Shown: positions 35,418 to 45,619 of the stretch, piece by piece
Layout: each line of letters starts with the position of its first letter
Position numbering within the stretch: the stretch's first letter is position 1
NCBI GenBank assembly: GCA_016215605.1
Contig: JACRJB010000051.1
Location: 1 to 60,385 of the forward strand
Origin: Rhodopseudomonas palustris
GTDB lineage: Bacteria > Pseudomonadota > Alphaproteobacteria > Rhizobiales > Xanthobacteraceae
Length of the DNA: 60,385 nucleotides
Reading direction: 5' to 3'
The notes under the pieces: generated by a model
Database searches by the model: none
Seen by the model: only the letters and a program-made list of their open reading frames with translations
Told to the model about the DNA's origin: nothing
Program-made: the position numbers and the translations under genes

Positions 35418-35507
35418 CCGTTCTGGCCGCGCCCTGCGCGGCAACCTCATCATCGGGCCGCGTCCGCGCGGCCAAGCAGCACCCAATTCAGATGAAGGAG
35501 ATCAGTC

Positions 35508-35867
35508 ATGGCTCGCGTCAAACGCGGTGTGACGGCTCACGCCAAGCATAAGAAAGTCTACAAGGCCGCCAAGGGTTTCCGCGGCCGCCGCAAGAACACC
35601 ATCCGCGCCGCCAAGGCCGCGGTCGACAAGGCCGGCCAGTACGCGTTCCGCGATCGCAAGCGCAAGAAGCGGACGTTCCGCGCGCTGTGGATCCAGCGCA
35701 TCAACGCCGCGGTGCGCCCGCTCGGCATGACCTACAGCGTGTTCATCAACGGCCTCGCCAAGTCGGGCGTGATCGTCGACCGCAAGGTGCTGTCGGACCT
35801 CGCGATCACCGAACCGGCGGCGTTCCAGGCGATCGCCGAGAAGGCCAAGGCCGCACTCGCGGCCTGA
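35508..35867 (+). CDS. rplT: 50S ribosomal protein L20
   Basis: A 119-residue protein that binds 23S rRNA early in assembly of the large subunit and can repress its own operon. The start [19 protein letters not shown] and the conserved RIN and [11 protein letters not shown] regions are normal. AAGGAG precedes the ATG. It lies 90 bases after rpmI; a family A repeat follows it. Confidence 0.98.
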   Translation: MARVKRGVTAHAKHKKVYKAAKGFRGRRKNTIRAAKAAVDKAGQYAFRDRKRKKRTFRALWIQRINAAVRPLGMTYSVFINGLAKSGVIVDRKVLSDLAITEPAAFQAIAEKAKAALAA

Positions 35868-35905
35868 GGCTGCGTGAGCAGCCTGAGGTTGATACAAGGT
35901 TGACC

Positions 35906-35980
35906 GTCATCGCCGGACTTGATCCGGCGATCCATCATTTTCGAGAAGCGATGGATGCCCGGGTCAAGCCCGGGCATGAC
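35906..35980. repeat. Repeat family A, inverted pair between rplT and pheS
   Basis: Copy 1 (35906-35936) reads GTCATCGCCGGACTTGATCC; copy 2 (35950-35980) is its inverted relative, GATGGATGCCCGGGTCAAGC. The pair matches the copies after ubiG. It could weaken readthrough from the ribosomal genes into pheS, which is inference. Confidence 0.8.
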
Positions 35981-36002
35981 TTCTTGAGAGGAACGGCGGC
36001 TC

Positions 36003-37085
36003 ATGTCCAATCTCGAAAACCTGCAATCCCAAATCCTCGCCGACATCGCGGCCGCCTCCGACGAAGCCGCACTGGAAGCGGTGCGTGTCGGCGCGCTCGG
36101 CAAGAAGGGCTCGATCTCGGCCCTGCTCGCCACGCTCGGCAAGATGGACCCCGAGCAGCGCAAGACCGAGGGCGCGGCGATCAACCTCGCCAAGGATGCC
36201 GTCACCCAGGCGCTGACCGCGCGGCGCGACGTGCTCAAGGCGGCGGCGCTCGACGCCAAGCTCGCCGCCGAAACCATCGACGTCACGCTGCCGCTGCGCG
36301 AGCCGCTGGCGGAGGCCGGGCGGCTTCACCCGCTCAGCCAGGTGTGGGACGAGGTCACCACGATCTTCGCCGACATGGGCTTTGCGGTCGCCGAAGGTCC
36401 GGACATCGAGACCGACGACTACAACTTCACCAAGCTGAACTTCCCCGAGGGCCATCCGGCCCGCGAGATGCACGACACCTTCTACTTCAATCCCAAGGAA
36501 GATGGTTCGCGCCTGCTGCTGCGGACTCACACCTCGCCGGTGCAGGTCCGCACCATGCTGAGCCAGAAGCCGCCGATCCGCGTGATCTGTCCGGGCCGCA
36601 CCTATCGCAGCGATTCTGACCAGACCCATACGCCGATGTTTCATCAGGTCGAGGGTCTGGTGATCGACAAGGGCAGCCACCTCGGCCACCTGAAGTGGAT
36701 CCTGCACGAGTTCTGCAAGGCGTTCTTCGAGGTCGACAACGTCAACATGCGGTTCCGGCCGTCGTTCTTCCCGTTCACCGAGCCGTCGCTGGAAGTCGAC
36801 ATCGAGTGCCGCCGCGGCAAGGACGAGATCCGCTTCGGCGAAGGCGAGGATTGGCTGGAGATCCTCGGCTGCGGCATGGTGCACCCCAACGTGCTGACCG
36901 CCTGCGGCCTTGATCCCGACGTCTATCAAGGCTTCGCCTGGGGCATGGGCATCGACCGCATCGCCATGCTGAAATACGGCATGAGCGACCTGCGCCAATT
37001 GTTCGAAGCCGACGCAAGGTGGCTCGCTCACTACGGCTTCAAGCCGCTGGACATCCCGTCGCTGGCGGGTGGATTGAGTTCGTGA
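36003..37085 (+). CDS. pheS: Phenylalanine-tRNA ligase alpha subunit
   Basis: The catalytic chain of the alpha2-beta2 enzyme that charges tRNA-Phe. 360 residues: an N-terminal coiled coil (about 1-90) and a class II core with the motif 2 region [10 protein letters not shown] and [12 protein letters not shown], and motif 3 [17 protein letters not shown] near 310-326. Length is normal. Its stop is followed by about 900 bases of repeats and a DUF559 gene before pheT. Confidence 0.97.
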   Translation: MSNLENLQSQILADIAAASDEAALEAVRVGALGKKGSISALLATLGKMDPEQRKTEGAAINLAKDAVTQALTARRDVLKAAALDAKLAAETIDVTLPLREPLAEAGRLHPLSQVWDEVTTIFADMGFAVAEGPDIETDDYNFTKLNFPEGHPAREMHDTFYFNPKEDGSRLLLRTHTSPVQVRTMLSQKPPIRVICPGRTYRSDSDQTHTPMFHQVEGLVIDKGSHLGHLKWILHEFCKAFFEVDNVNMRFRPSFFPFTEPSLEVDIECRRGKDEIRFGEGEDWLEILGCGMVHPNVLTACGLDPDVYQGFAWGMGIDRIAMLKYGMSDLRQLFEADARWLAHYGFKPLDIPSLAGGLSS

Positions 37086-37136
37086 ACTTGGTCGGCGTCG
37101 TGCGTGGCGTGATGGACGCGAAGGCTGCGACAAGCG

Positions 37137-37356
37137 TCGCCCTCACCCCACCCCTCTCCCGCAAGCGGGAGAGGGAGCAGGCAGCGGCTACGGGAGCTCA
37201 TCGCCTGACCGCGAGCGTCGTTGGTCGAAGAACGGGCGCCGTTCATTGAAGAAGATTCGTAGTTGAGATTTGCAGTTGAGATGATTCAAAGCCTCGCAAC
37301 GCCGCACGGCGAACTCCCTCTCCCGCTTGCGGGAGAGGGTTGGGGTGAGGGCGACA
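37137..37356. repeat. Repeat family B, inverted pair 2 (pheS side)
   Basis: Copies at 37137-37178 and 37311-37356 in opposite orientation, with the core CTCTCCCGCAAGCGGGAGAG, enclose about 130 bases of unique DNA. The right copy ends 17 bases before the ATG of the DUF559 gene. Confidence 0.9.
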
Positions 37357-37373
37357 CGGGCACGGAGCTTGCG

Positions 37374-37850
37374 ATGGACGATCCGAAGCAGCCGACGCCG
37401 AAACCGACCTGGAACGTCTCCCCGGGCCAGCGCCGCCATGCGCGCGAGCTGCGCAAGAAGTCGACCGACGCCGAACGGCTGATGTGGTCGGCGCTGCGCG
37501 ACAAGCAGCTCAATGGCTTTTCATTCAAGCGTCAGGTCCCGATCGGGCCGTTCATCGCCGACTTTGCCTGCCACGCGAAAAAGCTGGTGGTCGAGGTCGA
37601 CGGCGGTCAGCATTATTCTGACGGCGGCGAGCGCGCCGATGCGGCGCGGACAGCGGCGATCGAAGCGCGTGGGTTTCGCGTGGTGCGGTTCAGCAATCAT
37701 GACGTGATGAGCAATCGCGACGGGGTGTTGCAGAGCATTGCGACTGAGCTTGCCGCAAGGGCCCTCACCCCAACCCTCTCCCGCAAGCGGGAGAGGGAGC
37801 GCGCCGAGCGCGCGGCCAAGCCGCGACCTACACCTAACAATTCGGACTAA
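37374..37850 (+). CDS. DUF559 (Vsr/PD-(D/E)xK-like) nuclease-fold protein
   Basis: 158 residues. The domain spans about 20-128 and resembles very-short-patch-repair endonucleases: RRHARELRKKSTDAERLMW (Glu34), then FIADFACHAKKLVVEVDGGQ with Asp63, Glu74 and Asp76, then His80 and FRVVRFSNHDVM. The active-site acids of the PD-(D/E)xK fold are present, so an active nuclease is possible. From residue 130 the codons are those of a family B repeat (LTPTLSRKRERE). It lies in the same direction between pheS and pheT, with repeat pairs on both sides. Biological role unknown. Confidence 0.85.
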   Translation: MDDPKQPTPKPTWNVSPGQRRHARELRKKSTDAERLMWSALRDKQLNGFSFKRQVPIGPFIADFACHAKKLVVEVDGGQHYSDGGERADAARTAAIEARGFRVVRFSNHDVMSNRDGVLQSIATELAARALTPTLSRKRERERAERAAKPRPTPNNSD

Positions 37851-37928
37851 CGACATGGTCCGCAGCCTCTCCATTCGGCACGGCCGGCTCCCTCTCCCGC
37901 TTGCGGGAGAGGGTTGGGGTGAGGGCGA
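37761..37928. repeat. Repeat family B, inverted pair 3 (pheT side)
   Basis: The copy at 37761-37800 begins at codon 130 of the DUF559 gene and forms its C-terminal codons. The opposite copy is at 37887-37928, 64 bases before the pheT ATG. The core is the same palindrome as in the other copies. Confidence 0.9.
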
Positions 37929-37991
37929 CGCGGATCGCAGCCTTCGCGCTCAAGACGACACCAGCACAGCGCCAGACGGAAGTAACAACCG

Positions 37992-40400
37992 ATGAAGCTC
38001 ACCCTCTCCTGGCTGAAAGATCATCTCGACACCGACGAGCCGCTGACCGCGCTCGCCGACAAGCTCACCATGATCGGGCTCGAAGTCGAGGGCATCGAGG
38101 ACAAGGCCAAGGCGCTGGCGCCGTTCACCATCGCCAAGGTGCTCACCGCCGAGAAGCATCCCAACGCCGACAAGCTGCAGGTCTGCAGCGTCGAAACCGG
38201 CGACGGCGCGCCGGTGCAGGTGGTGTGCGGCGCGCCGAATGCGCGCGCCGGCCTCGTCACCGTGTTCGCGCCGCCCGGCACCTACATCCCGGCGAAGGAT
38301 TTCACGCTCGGCATCGGCAATATCCGCGGCGTCGAAAGCCGCGGCATGCTGTGCTCGGCCGCCGAGCTGGAGATCTCCGACGATCACGACGGCATCATCG
38401 AGCTGCCGGCCGATGCGCCGGTCGGCCAGGCCTATGCGGCCTGGGCCGGGCTCGGCGATCCGGTGCTCGACATCAATCTGACGCCGAACCGGCAGGACTG
38501 CGCCGGCGTCTCCGGCATCGCGCGTGATCTCGCCGCGGCCGGCATGGGCAAGTTCAAGGACCCGTCAGTCAAGCCGATCAAGGGCGAGTTTCCCTGCCCA
38601 GTGAAGGTCACGGTCGAGGACGCCAAGCTTTGCCCCGGCTTTGCGCTGCGGCTGGTGAAGGGCGTCAAGAACGGCCCGTCGCCGGAATGGCTGCAGAAGC
38701 GGCTTGCTGCCATTGGCCTGCGTCCGATCAACGCGCTGGTCGACATCACCAACTATCTGACCTTCGACCGCTCCCGCCCGCTGCACGTGTTCGACGCCGC
38801 CAAGGTGAAGGGCAATCTGGTGGTGCGCCGCGCCCAGGACGGCGAGACGCTGCTGGCGCTCGACGGCCGCACCTACACGCTCGACAGCAACGTCTGCGTC
38901 ATCGCCGACGAGCACGGCGTCGAGTCGCTGGCCGGCATCATGGGCGGCGAACTCTCCGGCTGCTCGGCCGACACCACCGACGTGCTGATCGAATCCGCGC
39001 TGTGGAACGAAATCAACATCGCGCAGTCCGGCCGCAAGCTCGGCATCAACACCGACGCGCGCTATCGCTTCGAGCGCGGCGTCGATCCGGCCTTCATGGT
39101 GCCGGGGCTCGATCTCGCGACCAGGCTGGTGATGGAATTCTGCGGCGGCACGCCGTCCGAGACGGTGGTGGTCGGCAATGCGTTCGGCGACGACCGCATC
39201 ATCGATTTCCCGCTCAGCGAAGTGAAGCGGCTCGCCGGCATCGAGGTGTCGCTGACCGAGGCGCGGCGCATCCTGACGCATCTCGGCTTCATGGTTGCAG
39301 GGTCCGGCGCGGTGGTGAAGGTCGCGGTGCCGTCGTGGCGCAGCGACGTCCACGGCAAGGCCGACATCGTCGAGGAAATCGTCCGCATCGTCGGCGTCGA
39401 CAAGGTGCCGATGACGCCGTTCGAGCGCGGCGACGCGCCGCGCAAGCCGGTGCTGACCCAGATCCAGACCCGTACCCGCCGCGCCAAGCGCGCGCTGGCG
39501 GCGCGCGGCCTGACCGAAGCGGTGACCTGGTCGTTCATCGCCAAGCCGAACGCCGAAGCCTTCGGCGGCGGCCAGCCGGAACTGGCGCTCGCCAATCCGA
39601 TCGCGTCGGACCTCTCCGACATGCGGCCGAGCCTGCTGCCGGGGCTGATCGCCGCCGCCCAGGCCAACGCCGATCGCGGCTTCCCCGATCTGGCGCTGTT
39701 CGAGGTCGGGCAGATCTTCAAGGGCGACCGCCCGCAGGATCAGTTCATCGCCGCGAGCGGCGTGCGCCGCGGCGTCGCGGCGTCGCAGGGTCTCGGCCGG
39801 CACTGGTCGGGCTCGGCGCAGGCCTCCGCGCTCGACGCCAAGGCCGATGCGTTCGCGGTGCTCGCCGCCGCCGGTGCTCCGATGGCGGGGCTGCAGATCG
39901 CGACGGGCAAGCTGCCGGCCTGGCTGCATCCGGGCCGCTCCGGCGCGATCCAGATCGGGCCGCAGAACGTGCTCGGTTACTTCGGAGAGCTGCATCCGCG
40001 CGTGCTCGAGCAGCTCGGCGCCGACGGCCCGCTGGTGGCGTTCGAAGTGATCCTCGACAAGATCCCCGACGCCAAGCAGCGCCCGACCCGCGCCAAGCCA
40101 GCGCTGGAGCTGTCGGCGTTCCAGCCGGTGTCGCGCGACTTCGCCTTCATCGTCGGTCGCAAGGTGCAGGCCGCCGACCTCGTCCGCGCCGCCCAGAGCA
40201 TCGACAAGAAGCTGATCACGTCGGTCGGGGTGTTCGACGTCTATGAGGGCAAGGGCATCGATCCGGACAAGAAGTCGGTCGCCATCGCGGTGACGCTGCA
40301 GCCGCGCGACAAGACCATGACCGACCAGGAGATCGACGCGGTCGGCGCCCGGATCGTCGCCGAAGTGACGAAGAAAACCGGCGGCGTGCTGCGCGGGTGA
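37992..40400 (+). CDS. pheT: Phenylalanine-tRNA ligase beta subunit
   Basis: The tRNA-binding and editing chain of the enzyme, 802 residues. An N-terminal EMAP-like tRNA-binding domain (about 40-150, [20 protein letters not shown]) is followed by B3/B4 and B5 regions, the class II-like core, and the C-terminal FDX-ACB anticodon domain ([16 protein letters not shown] near 710). Length and order are normal. Confidence 0.97.
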   Translation: MKLTLSWLKDHLDTDEPLTALADKLTMIGLEVEGIEDKAKALAPFTIAKVLTAEKHPNADKLQVCSVETGDGAPVQVVCGAPNARAGLVTVFAPPGTYIPAKDFTLGIGNIRGVESRGMLCSAAELEISDDHDGIIELPADAPVGQAYAAWAGLGDPVLDINLTPNRQDCAGVSGIARDLAAAGMGKFKDPSVKPIKGEFPCPVKVTVEDAKLCPGFALRLVKGVKNGPSPEWLQKRLAAIGLRPINALVDITNYLTFDRSRPLHVFDAAKVKGNLVVRRAQDGETLLALDGRTYTLDSNVCVIADEHGVESLAGIMGGELSGCSADTTDVLIESALWNEINIAQSGRKLGINTDARYRFERGVDPAFMVPGLDLATRLVMEFCGGTPSETVVVGNAFGDDRIIDFPLSEVKRLAGIEVSLTEARRILTHLGFMVAGSGAVVKVAVPSWRSDVHGKADIVEEIVRIVGVDKVPMTPFERGDAPRKPVLTQIQTRTRRAKRALAARGLTEAVTWSFIAKPNAEAFGGGQPELALANPIASDLSDMRPSLLPGLIAAAQANADRGFPDLALFEVGQIFKGDRPQDQFIAASGVRRGVAASQGLGRHWSGSAQASALDAKADAFAVLAAAGAPMAGLQIATGKLPAWLHPGRSGAIQIGPQNVLGYFGELHPRVLEQLGADGPLVAFEVILDKIPDAKQRPTRAKPALELSAFQPVSRDFAFIVGRKVQAADLVRAAQSIDKKLITSVGVFDVYEGKGIDPDKKSVAIAVTLQPRDKTMTDQEIDAVGARIVAEVTKKTGGVLRG

Positions 40401-40442
40401 AGCGCGCGTTGCGGCGGGACTAACAAGCTCAGTGCCCGCTTC

Positions 40443-40622
40443 ACCCTCACCCCACCCCTCTCCCGCAAGCGGGAGAGGGAGTTCGCCGCATGCGGGGCGA
40501 GGCCGTGCATCTTCAATAGCGCAAGTAATAACTCAACGACGATCCTGCTCGTCCTCATTATCAGCAACCCGCACAGCGCGCTCCCTCTCCCGCTTGCGGG
40601 AGAGGGTTGGGGTGAGGGCGAC
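40443..40622. repeat. Repeat family B, inverted pair 4
   Basis: Copies at 40443-40481 and 40580-40622, inverted, lie between pheT and the convergent amine oxidase gene. About 98 bases of unique sequence separate them and no gene is visible there. Confidence 0.9.
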
Positions 40623-40666
40623 ACGGGTGAGGCGCTGATGCTCTGCGAGGATCGGGCGACGCGTCT

Positions 40667-42094
40667 CTACCGACTGCCCGGCCAGCGGTCCGTTCCGCCG
40701 GTGGCTTCCTGGGAACGGCGCTTCTTCGGGCGCGGGCGTTCCTGCTTCTCCGCGACCGGCGCCTTGACGGGTCCGAGCTTCTTCAGCGCCGCGTCGGCGG
40801 CGGTTTCGCCCGACTCCCAGGCGCCCTGCACCGTGCCCCACATCGTCTCGCTGGTGGCTTCGCCGGCGATGAACAGATTGCCGAGCGGCTCGGTCAGCAC
40901 CTTGCGCGACGGCGTGCCGCCGGGCGACGCCGCCGACATCGCCCCCAGCACGTAGGGCGCGGCGTTCCAGCGCGTCGCCACCTGGCGATCGATCGCCGCC
41001 GCGATGTCGCTGCCGAACAGCTTGCTCAGCCATTCGACCGCGAACGCCTGCATCGCCTTTTCGCCCTGCGCCGACAGCTCGCGGCCGAAGCCGCCCGCGA
41101 CGTCGACCGTGCACAGCGACGAGCCGTTGACGTTGGCGGACAGCACCGCGGTGCGGGCGTTGCTGCTCTGCTCGATCATCATCTCGTCGCGCGACAGGCC
41201 GAGCGGGTTGCCCTTGAACGACAGCGCGATCCGATCATAGCTGCCGAGCCCGAGCTTCGACGCCGCGTCGAGCTGGCGCTTCGGCAGCTCGGGCGTGAAC
41301 GCGATCGCGCCGGACGTCAGCACATTGGTCGACGCCGTCAGGATGATCGCGCGCGCCGCGATCTTGCCCGACGCGGTCTCGACCCCGGTGTCGCGGCCGC
41401 TCCACAGGATGCGGGTGACCGGCGTCGCCAGCGTCACCGGCAGCGGCGCCGCGAGCTTCGTCAGCAGCGCGCCGAGGCCCTGCCGGCAGCCGATGATGGC
41501 GTTGCGATCCTGGGCGCGAAAGCCGTCGATCGCCGACAGCTCCTTCAGATCCTTGCCGGTGGCGACCGGGCCGAGCACGAATTCGGTGGTCGCGGTCCAG
41601 TCGCCGAGATCGGTCGGCAGCGCCGCCGCGCAGGACACGTCCACCTTGCCGCGCGAGGCGTCGCCGAGCGCGCGGCTGGCGCGGACCATGGTGGCGAGCA
41701 GATCCTCGGTCTCGCGCGCCCGCGCGTTGCGGCGGCCGATCCGGACCTTCTGGCCTGGCGCGGTCGGCGCGATGTCGAAGCCTTCGCTGCGCGCCAGCCG
41801 GACCAGCGGATTGCTGTCGGGATTGTGCAGAAACCGCGCGCCGCGATCGAACGGCGCCTCGAAGCTGGCGGTGTCGGTGAGACAGCGGCCGCCGACGCGC
41901 GGCGCCGCTTCGACGACGATCACCTTGCGGCCCGCCGCCGCGATCCGCCGCGCCGCCGCGATCCCGGCCGTGCCGGCTCCGACCACGACGACGTCGACCT
42001 CGCGCGGCAGCGCCGCCAGCGCCTGCCCGCCGAACAGCGGTGCGACGGCGAGGCCGGCGGAAGCTCCGAGGAAGCGGCGGCGGGAGATTGTCAT
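40667..42094 (-). CDS. Tat-exported FAD-dependent amine oxidase
   Basis: A 475-residue flavoprotein. The N-terminus SRRRFLGASAGLAVAPLFG is a twin-arginine signal, so the folded enzyme with FAD should be sent to the periplasm. The FAD-binding VVVGAGTAGIAAARRIAAAG near 35-55 and the RVGGRCL motif are clear, as is the C-terminal NLFIAGEATSETMWGTVQGA flavin region. It belongs to the monoamine-oxidase-like group; the amine substrate is unknown. The start is ATG at 42094; the longer frame overlaps non-coding DNA. Confidence 0.9.
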   Translation of the reverse strand: MTISRRRFLGASAGLAVAPLFGGQALAALPREVDVVVVGAGTAGIAAARRIAAAGRKVIVVEAAPRVGGRCLTDTASFEAPFDRGARFLHNPDSNPLVRLARSEGFDIAPTAPGQKVRIGRRNARARETEDLLATMVRASRALGDASRGKVDVSCAAALPTDLGDWTATTEFVLGPVATGKDLKELSAIDGFRAQDRNAIIGCRQGLGALLTKLAAPLPVTLATPVTRILWSGRDTGVETASGKIAARAIILTASTNVLTSGAIAFTPELPKRQLDAASKLGLGSYDRIALSFKGNPLGLSRDEMMIEQSSNARTAVLSANVNGSSLCTVDVAGGFGRELSAQGEKAMQAFAVEWLSKLFGSDIAAAIDRQVATRWNAAPYVLGAMSAASPGGTPSRKVLTEPLGNLFIAGEATSETMWGTVQGAWESGETAADAALKKLGPVKAPVAEKQERPRPKKRRSQEATGGTDRWPGSR

Positions 42095-42420
42095 GTCATG
42101 GTTTCCGAAGCTTTCAACGCCGGGTGGGTGCGACGGCGGACCAACCCGGTCGCGGCCGGCGTCTGTGCGGCCTGATCGATTGACCCGCGAACCTTGCCAA
42201 AACCTAGGACTCCCAAGCTTTTCGCGCCGCGCCGTGGTTGCGTCGCGCCGCCGCACGACGTCCACCGTCGACTCGCAACTTGCCGCAATCGCTGCATCGC
42301 GGCAACTTCTATGGTCAACGATCGGTATCCAAGCGATGGAACCGATGAACTAAATTGCAACGGCTCTCGACAATGATGAGCCGACCACGAGCAGCGTGAC
42401 GACGTCGCGGGAGTGAACAG
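42095..42420. other. 326-base divergent gap with a 26-bp inverted repeat
   Basis: No gene is seen between the amine oxidase and the YiiX-like gene. TTGCCGC (42280-42286) and GCGGCAA (42299-42305) form perfect 7-base arms 12 bases apart, a possible operator about 115 bases before the YiiX-like ATG. The rest has no evident motif. Confidence 0.4.
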
Positions 42421-43326
42421 ATGGGCATTGTGTTCGATGCCATCGGCAAGGTCATCGCCAGCTATCTTCAGAAGGAAGAGCCGGGCTATGAGCCGTTCAC
42501 GCCGAGCGATCCCGACCATCTGCGCACCATCATGCAGCCCGGCGACGTGCTGCTGGTCGAAGGCAATGCGCGGATCTCCGGCATCATCAAATACCTGACG
42601 CAATCGACCTGGTCGCATGCCGCGCTGTATGTCGGCCCGATCGACGGCGCGGTCGAGCCGGACGGCGAGCCGCACGTGCTGATCGAGGCGAATATCGGCG
42701 AGGGCGTGACCTCGTCGCCGCTGTCCCGGCATCTCAACTACCACACCCGGGTCTGCCGCCCGGTCGGGCTGTCCTACGAGGACCGACACACCGTGTGCCG
42801 CTACGCCATCAACCGGATCGGCTTTGGCTACGACACCAAGAACATCATCGACCTCATGCGCTACCTGGTGCCGATGCCGGTGCCGCAACGCTGGCGACGG
42901 CGGATGATCGCGCTCGGCTCCGGCGATCCGACCAAGATCATTTGCTCGGCGCTGATCGCGCAGGCGTTCGACGCGGTGCGCTATCCGATCCTGCCGAAGA
43001 TCACCAAGGCCGGCAGCCGCGCGGCGCGACGCGAGATCCTGCACATCCGCGACTCGTCGCTGTACATGCCGCGCGATTTCGACATCTCGCCGTATTTCGA
43101 GATCGTCAAGCCGACCATCGTCAACGGCTTCGACTACACCTCGCTGCACTGGGCCGACAAGCAGAAGCCGCTCGCGGAGGTAGCGGGGCCGTTCAGTACG
43201 TTTCAGGACGCCCTGGACAAAACGCCGCCGCTCGTTCCTGAAACGGCTGACGCGGAAGCGGCGGCTTGCGACGCGGAAGTGACGTGCGCCGGGCGTTCAT
43301 CGCGCTACGCGCTCGCGTCATCCTGA
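42421..43326 (+). CDS. YiiX/YebB-like permuted NlpC/P60 cysteine hydrolase
   Basis: A 301-residue protein of the YiiX-type circularly permuted papain fold. The presumed catalytic order His66 (STWSHAALYVG), Glu89 (HVLIEANIGEG) and Cys175 (KIICSALIAQAF) matches the permuted arrangement. These enzymes act on cell-wall peptides or acyl/amide bonds of lipids; the substrate here is not known. There is no obvious signal peptide. The C-terminal 60 residues are poorly conserved looking. Confidence 0.75.
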   Translation: MGIVFDAIGKVIASYLQKEEPGYEPFTPSDPDHLRTIMQPGDVLLVEGNARISGIIKYLTQSTWSHAALYVGPIDGAVEPDGEPHVLIEANIGEGVTSSPLSRHLNYHTRVCRPVGLSYEDRHTVCRYAINRIGFGYDTKNIIDLMRYLVPMPVPQRWRRRMIALGSGDPTKIICSALIAQAFDAVRYPILPKITKAGSRAARREILHIRDSSLYMPRDFDISPYFEIVKPTIVNGFDYTSLHWADKQKPLAEVAGPFSTFQDALDKTPPLVPETADAEAAACDAEVTCAGRSSRYALASS

Positions 43327-43393
43327 GCGTCCGCTCTCCTGAACAATCAGGGTCCGCCGTTCGCACGATGGCGTCGAGCGTTCCGGCGCGAGA

Positions 43394-45619
43394 CTACGCC
43401 ACCCGGGCGGCGTCGATCGACGTCGTGTCCGCGTTGCTTTGCAGGTCGAGCAGCCCCTTGACCTCGTCGTTCGGCCGCGCCGGGCTGAACAGATAGCCCT
43501 GCGCCTCGTGGCAGCCCTCGGCGCGCAGCCAGCTCAGTTCGGCTTCGGTCTCTACGCCTTCGGCCGTGATGGTGACGCCGAGGCCCATGCCGAGGCTGAT
43601 GATGGCGCGGACGATCGCCTGGGATTCGCGGTTGTCGCACAGGCCGCGCACGAACGACTGATCGATCTTGATCTTGTCGAACGGGAAGCTGCGCAGATAG
43701 CTCAGCGACGAATAACCGGTGCCGAAATCGTCCATCGAGATCCGGACGCCGAGCGCGCGCAGCGCATGCAGCGTGGCGATCACCTGGCTGCTCTTCTCCA
43801 GCAGCAGCGTCTCGGTGATCTCGAGCTCGAGCCGGCGCGCCGGCAGGCCGGACTGCTTCAGCGCGTCCATCACCGTCGCCATCAGATTGCCGACCCGGAA
43901 TTGCAGCGGCGACAGATTGACGGCGACGCGGATGTCGCCCGGCCAGCGCGCCGCGTCGTGACACGCCGAGCGCAGCACCTGCGCGCCGATCGCGTTGATC
44001 AGGCCGGTGTCCTCGGCGACCGGGATGAACTCCGCCGGCGAGATCATGCCGCGCTCCGGATGCGGCCAGCGCACCAGCGCTTCGCAGCCGGTGATGCGGC
44101 CGCCCGACAATGCGACCAGCGGCTGGTAGTACGGCCGCAGCACCTCGTGGCGCAGCGCCGCGCGCAGCTCGATCTCAATCTTGCGCCGCGCCTGGGCGCG
44201 GGCGTCCATTCCCGGCTCGAAGAAGCTGAAGCTGCCGCGCGAATCCTTCTTGGCGCGCGACAGCGCCATGTCGGCGTTCATCAGCAGCTTCTCGGAATCG
44301 TCGCCGTCGACCGGCGCCACCGCGATGCCGATGCTGGCGCCGGCCACCACCGAATGGCCGTCGAGCAGATACGGCTCGGCGATCGCATTGAGCAGCCGCT
44401 TGGCCAGCAGCGTGATGTCCTCGGGCCGCTTGATCCCGGTCTGGATCACGGCGAATTCGTCGGAGTTCAGCCGCGCCAGCGGATCCTCCTCGCGCAGCGT
44501 CGAGCGCAGCCGGCGGGCGATGCCGCGCAGCAGCTTGTCGCCGATGGCGTGGCCGAGGGTGTCGTTGACCGCCTTGAAGTGATCGACGCCGACGAACAGC
44601 ACCGCGATCTTCTCGCCGGTGCGCCGGGTCTGGGCCAGCAATTCGTCGAGCCGCTTGCGCAGCAGGGTGCGGTTCGGCAGCCCGGTCAGCCCGTCGTGAT
44701 GCGCCATGAACGCCAGCCGCATCTCGGCGCGCTTGCGCTCGGTGATGTCCATCAGCGCCAGCAGCACCGCCGGCTCGCCATTATAGGTGAGCTGACGCGC
44801 GTAGATCGCCAGGTCGATCAGCGAGCCGTCGGCTTTGACGTGTTTCCAGGTCCGCGCCGCGCGTTCCTCGTTGCTGTGCTCGCCGGCCCACGGCAGATCG
44901 GTCTCGAACGCCTGCAGGCGGCGGATCGTCAGCGAGGCGAATTCGGCGCGCGAATAGCCGTAGTGCTCGATCGCGGCGTCGTTGACCGCGAGGATGCGCT
45001 CGTCGGCCAGCGAGCACACCAGCATCGGCACCGGATTGCTGTCGAACATCAGCCGGAACGAGGCCTCGCTCTGCTTCAATTCGGTGATGTCGACGCGCAG
45101 GCCGATTACGCCGCCGTCGGAAGTGGTGCGCTCTTCGATCCGGATGCAGCGCCCGTCGGCGAGCACCTGCTCGTGGCTGTGGCCGGGATCGAACATCCGC
45201 CGCATCCGCTCGGCGATCCATTCGTCCTCGCGGCCGACCGCCTCGGGATAGTCGCCGCGCGCGACGCCGACCCGCATCGTGTCCTGAATCCGCGCGCCGG
45301 GTTTGAACAGATCGGCGCTGGCCTTGTAGATCTCGGCGTAGCGCTTGTTCCAGAGGATGTAGCGGCCTTCCGAATCGAGGAACACGATGCCCTGCGGCAG
45401 GATGTCGATCGCCTCGCGCAGCCGCTCGTGCGACTTGCGGGCTTCGGCCAGCGCTTCCGCGACGGCGTCCTCGCGCTCGGCGGCGATCAGCCGGCGCGGC
45501 GACGGCTTCGGACGCACCGCCAGCCTCGGCATCTTGGTCGCAGGGCCGCGGCGCTTCGGTTTACGGCCGGCTGCGCATCTTTTCGATGTCTTGTTGGTCT
45601 TCAGCCGGATTTGCGGCAT
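43394..45619 (-). CDS. PAS-PAS-degenerate GGDEF-EAL protein, probable c-di-GMP phosphodiesterase
   Basis: About 741 residues, soluble, with a basic N-terminal tail. Two PAS domains (about 65-180: AIDILPQGIVFLDSEGRYIL; about 185-300: FRLMFDSNPVPMLVC) precede a GGDEF domain whose signature reads RLNSDEFAVI in place of RLGGDEFAVI, so cyclase activity is unlikely. The EAL domain looks intact: CEALVRWPHP, NLSPLQFR, ITETLLLE, MDDFGTGYSSL, KIDQSFVR, AEGVETEAEL and QGYLFSPA. It should therefore break down c-di-GMP. A GTG start at 45625 is possible instead of ATG 45619. Confidence 0.9.
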   Translation of the reverse strand: MPQIRLKTNKTSKRCAAGRKPKRRGPATKMPRLAVRPKPSPRRLIAAEREDAVAEALAEARKSHERLREAIDILPQGIVFLDSEGRYILWNKRYAEIYKASADLFKPGARIQDTMRVGVARGDYPEAVGREDEWIAERMRRMFDPGHSHEQVLADGRCIRIEERTTSDGGVIGLRVDITELKQSEASFRLMFDSNPVPMLVCSLADERILAVNDAAIEHYGYSRAEFASLTIRRLQAFETDLPWAGEHSNEERAARTWKHVKADGSLIDLAIYARQLTYNGEPAVLLALMDITERKRAEMRLAFMAHHDGLTGLPNRTLLRKRLDELLAQTRRTGEKIAVLFVGVDHFKAVNDTLGHAIGDKLLRGIARRLRSTLREEDPLARLNSDEFAVIQTGIKRPEDITLLAKRLLNAIAEPYLLDGHSVVAGASIGIAVAPVDGDDSEKLLMNADMALSRAKKDSRGSFSFFEPGMDARAQARRKIEIELRAALRHEVLRPYYQPLVALSGGRITGCEALVRWPHPERGMISPAEFIPVAEDTGLINAIGAQVLRSACHDAARWPGDIRVAVNLSPLQFRVGNLMATVMDALKQSGLPARRLELEITETLLLEKSSQVIATLHALRALGVRISMDDFGTGYSSLSYLRSFPFDKIKIDQSFVRGLCDNRESQAIVRAIISLGMGLGVTITAEGVETEAELSWLRAEGCHEAQGYLFSPARPNDEVKGLLDLQSNADTTSIDAARVA

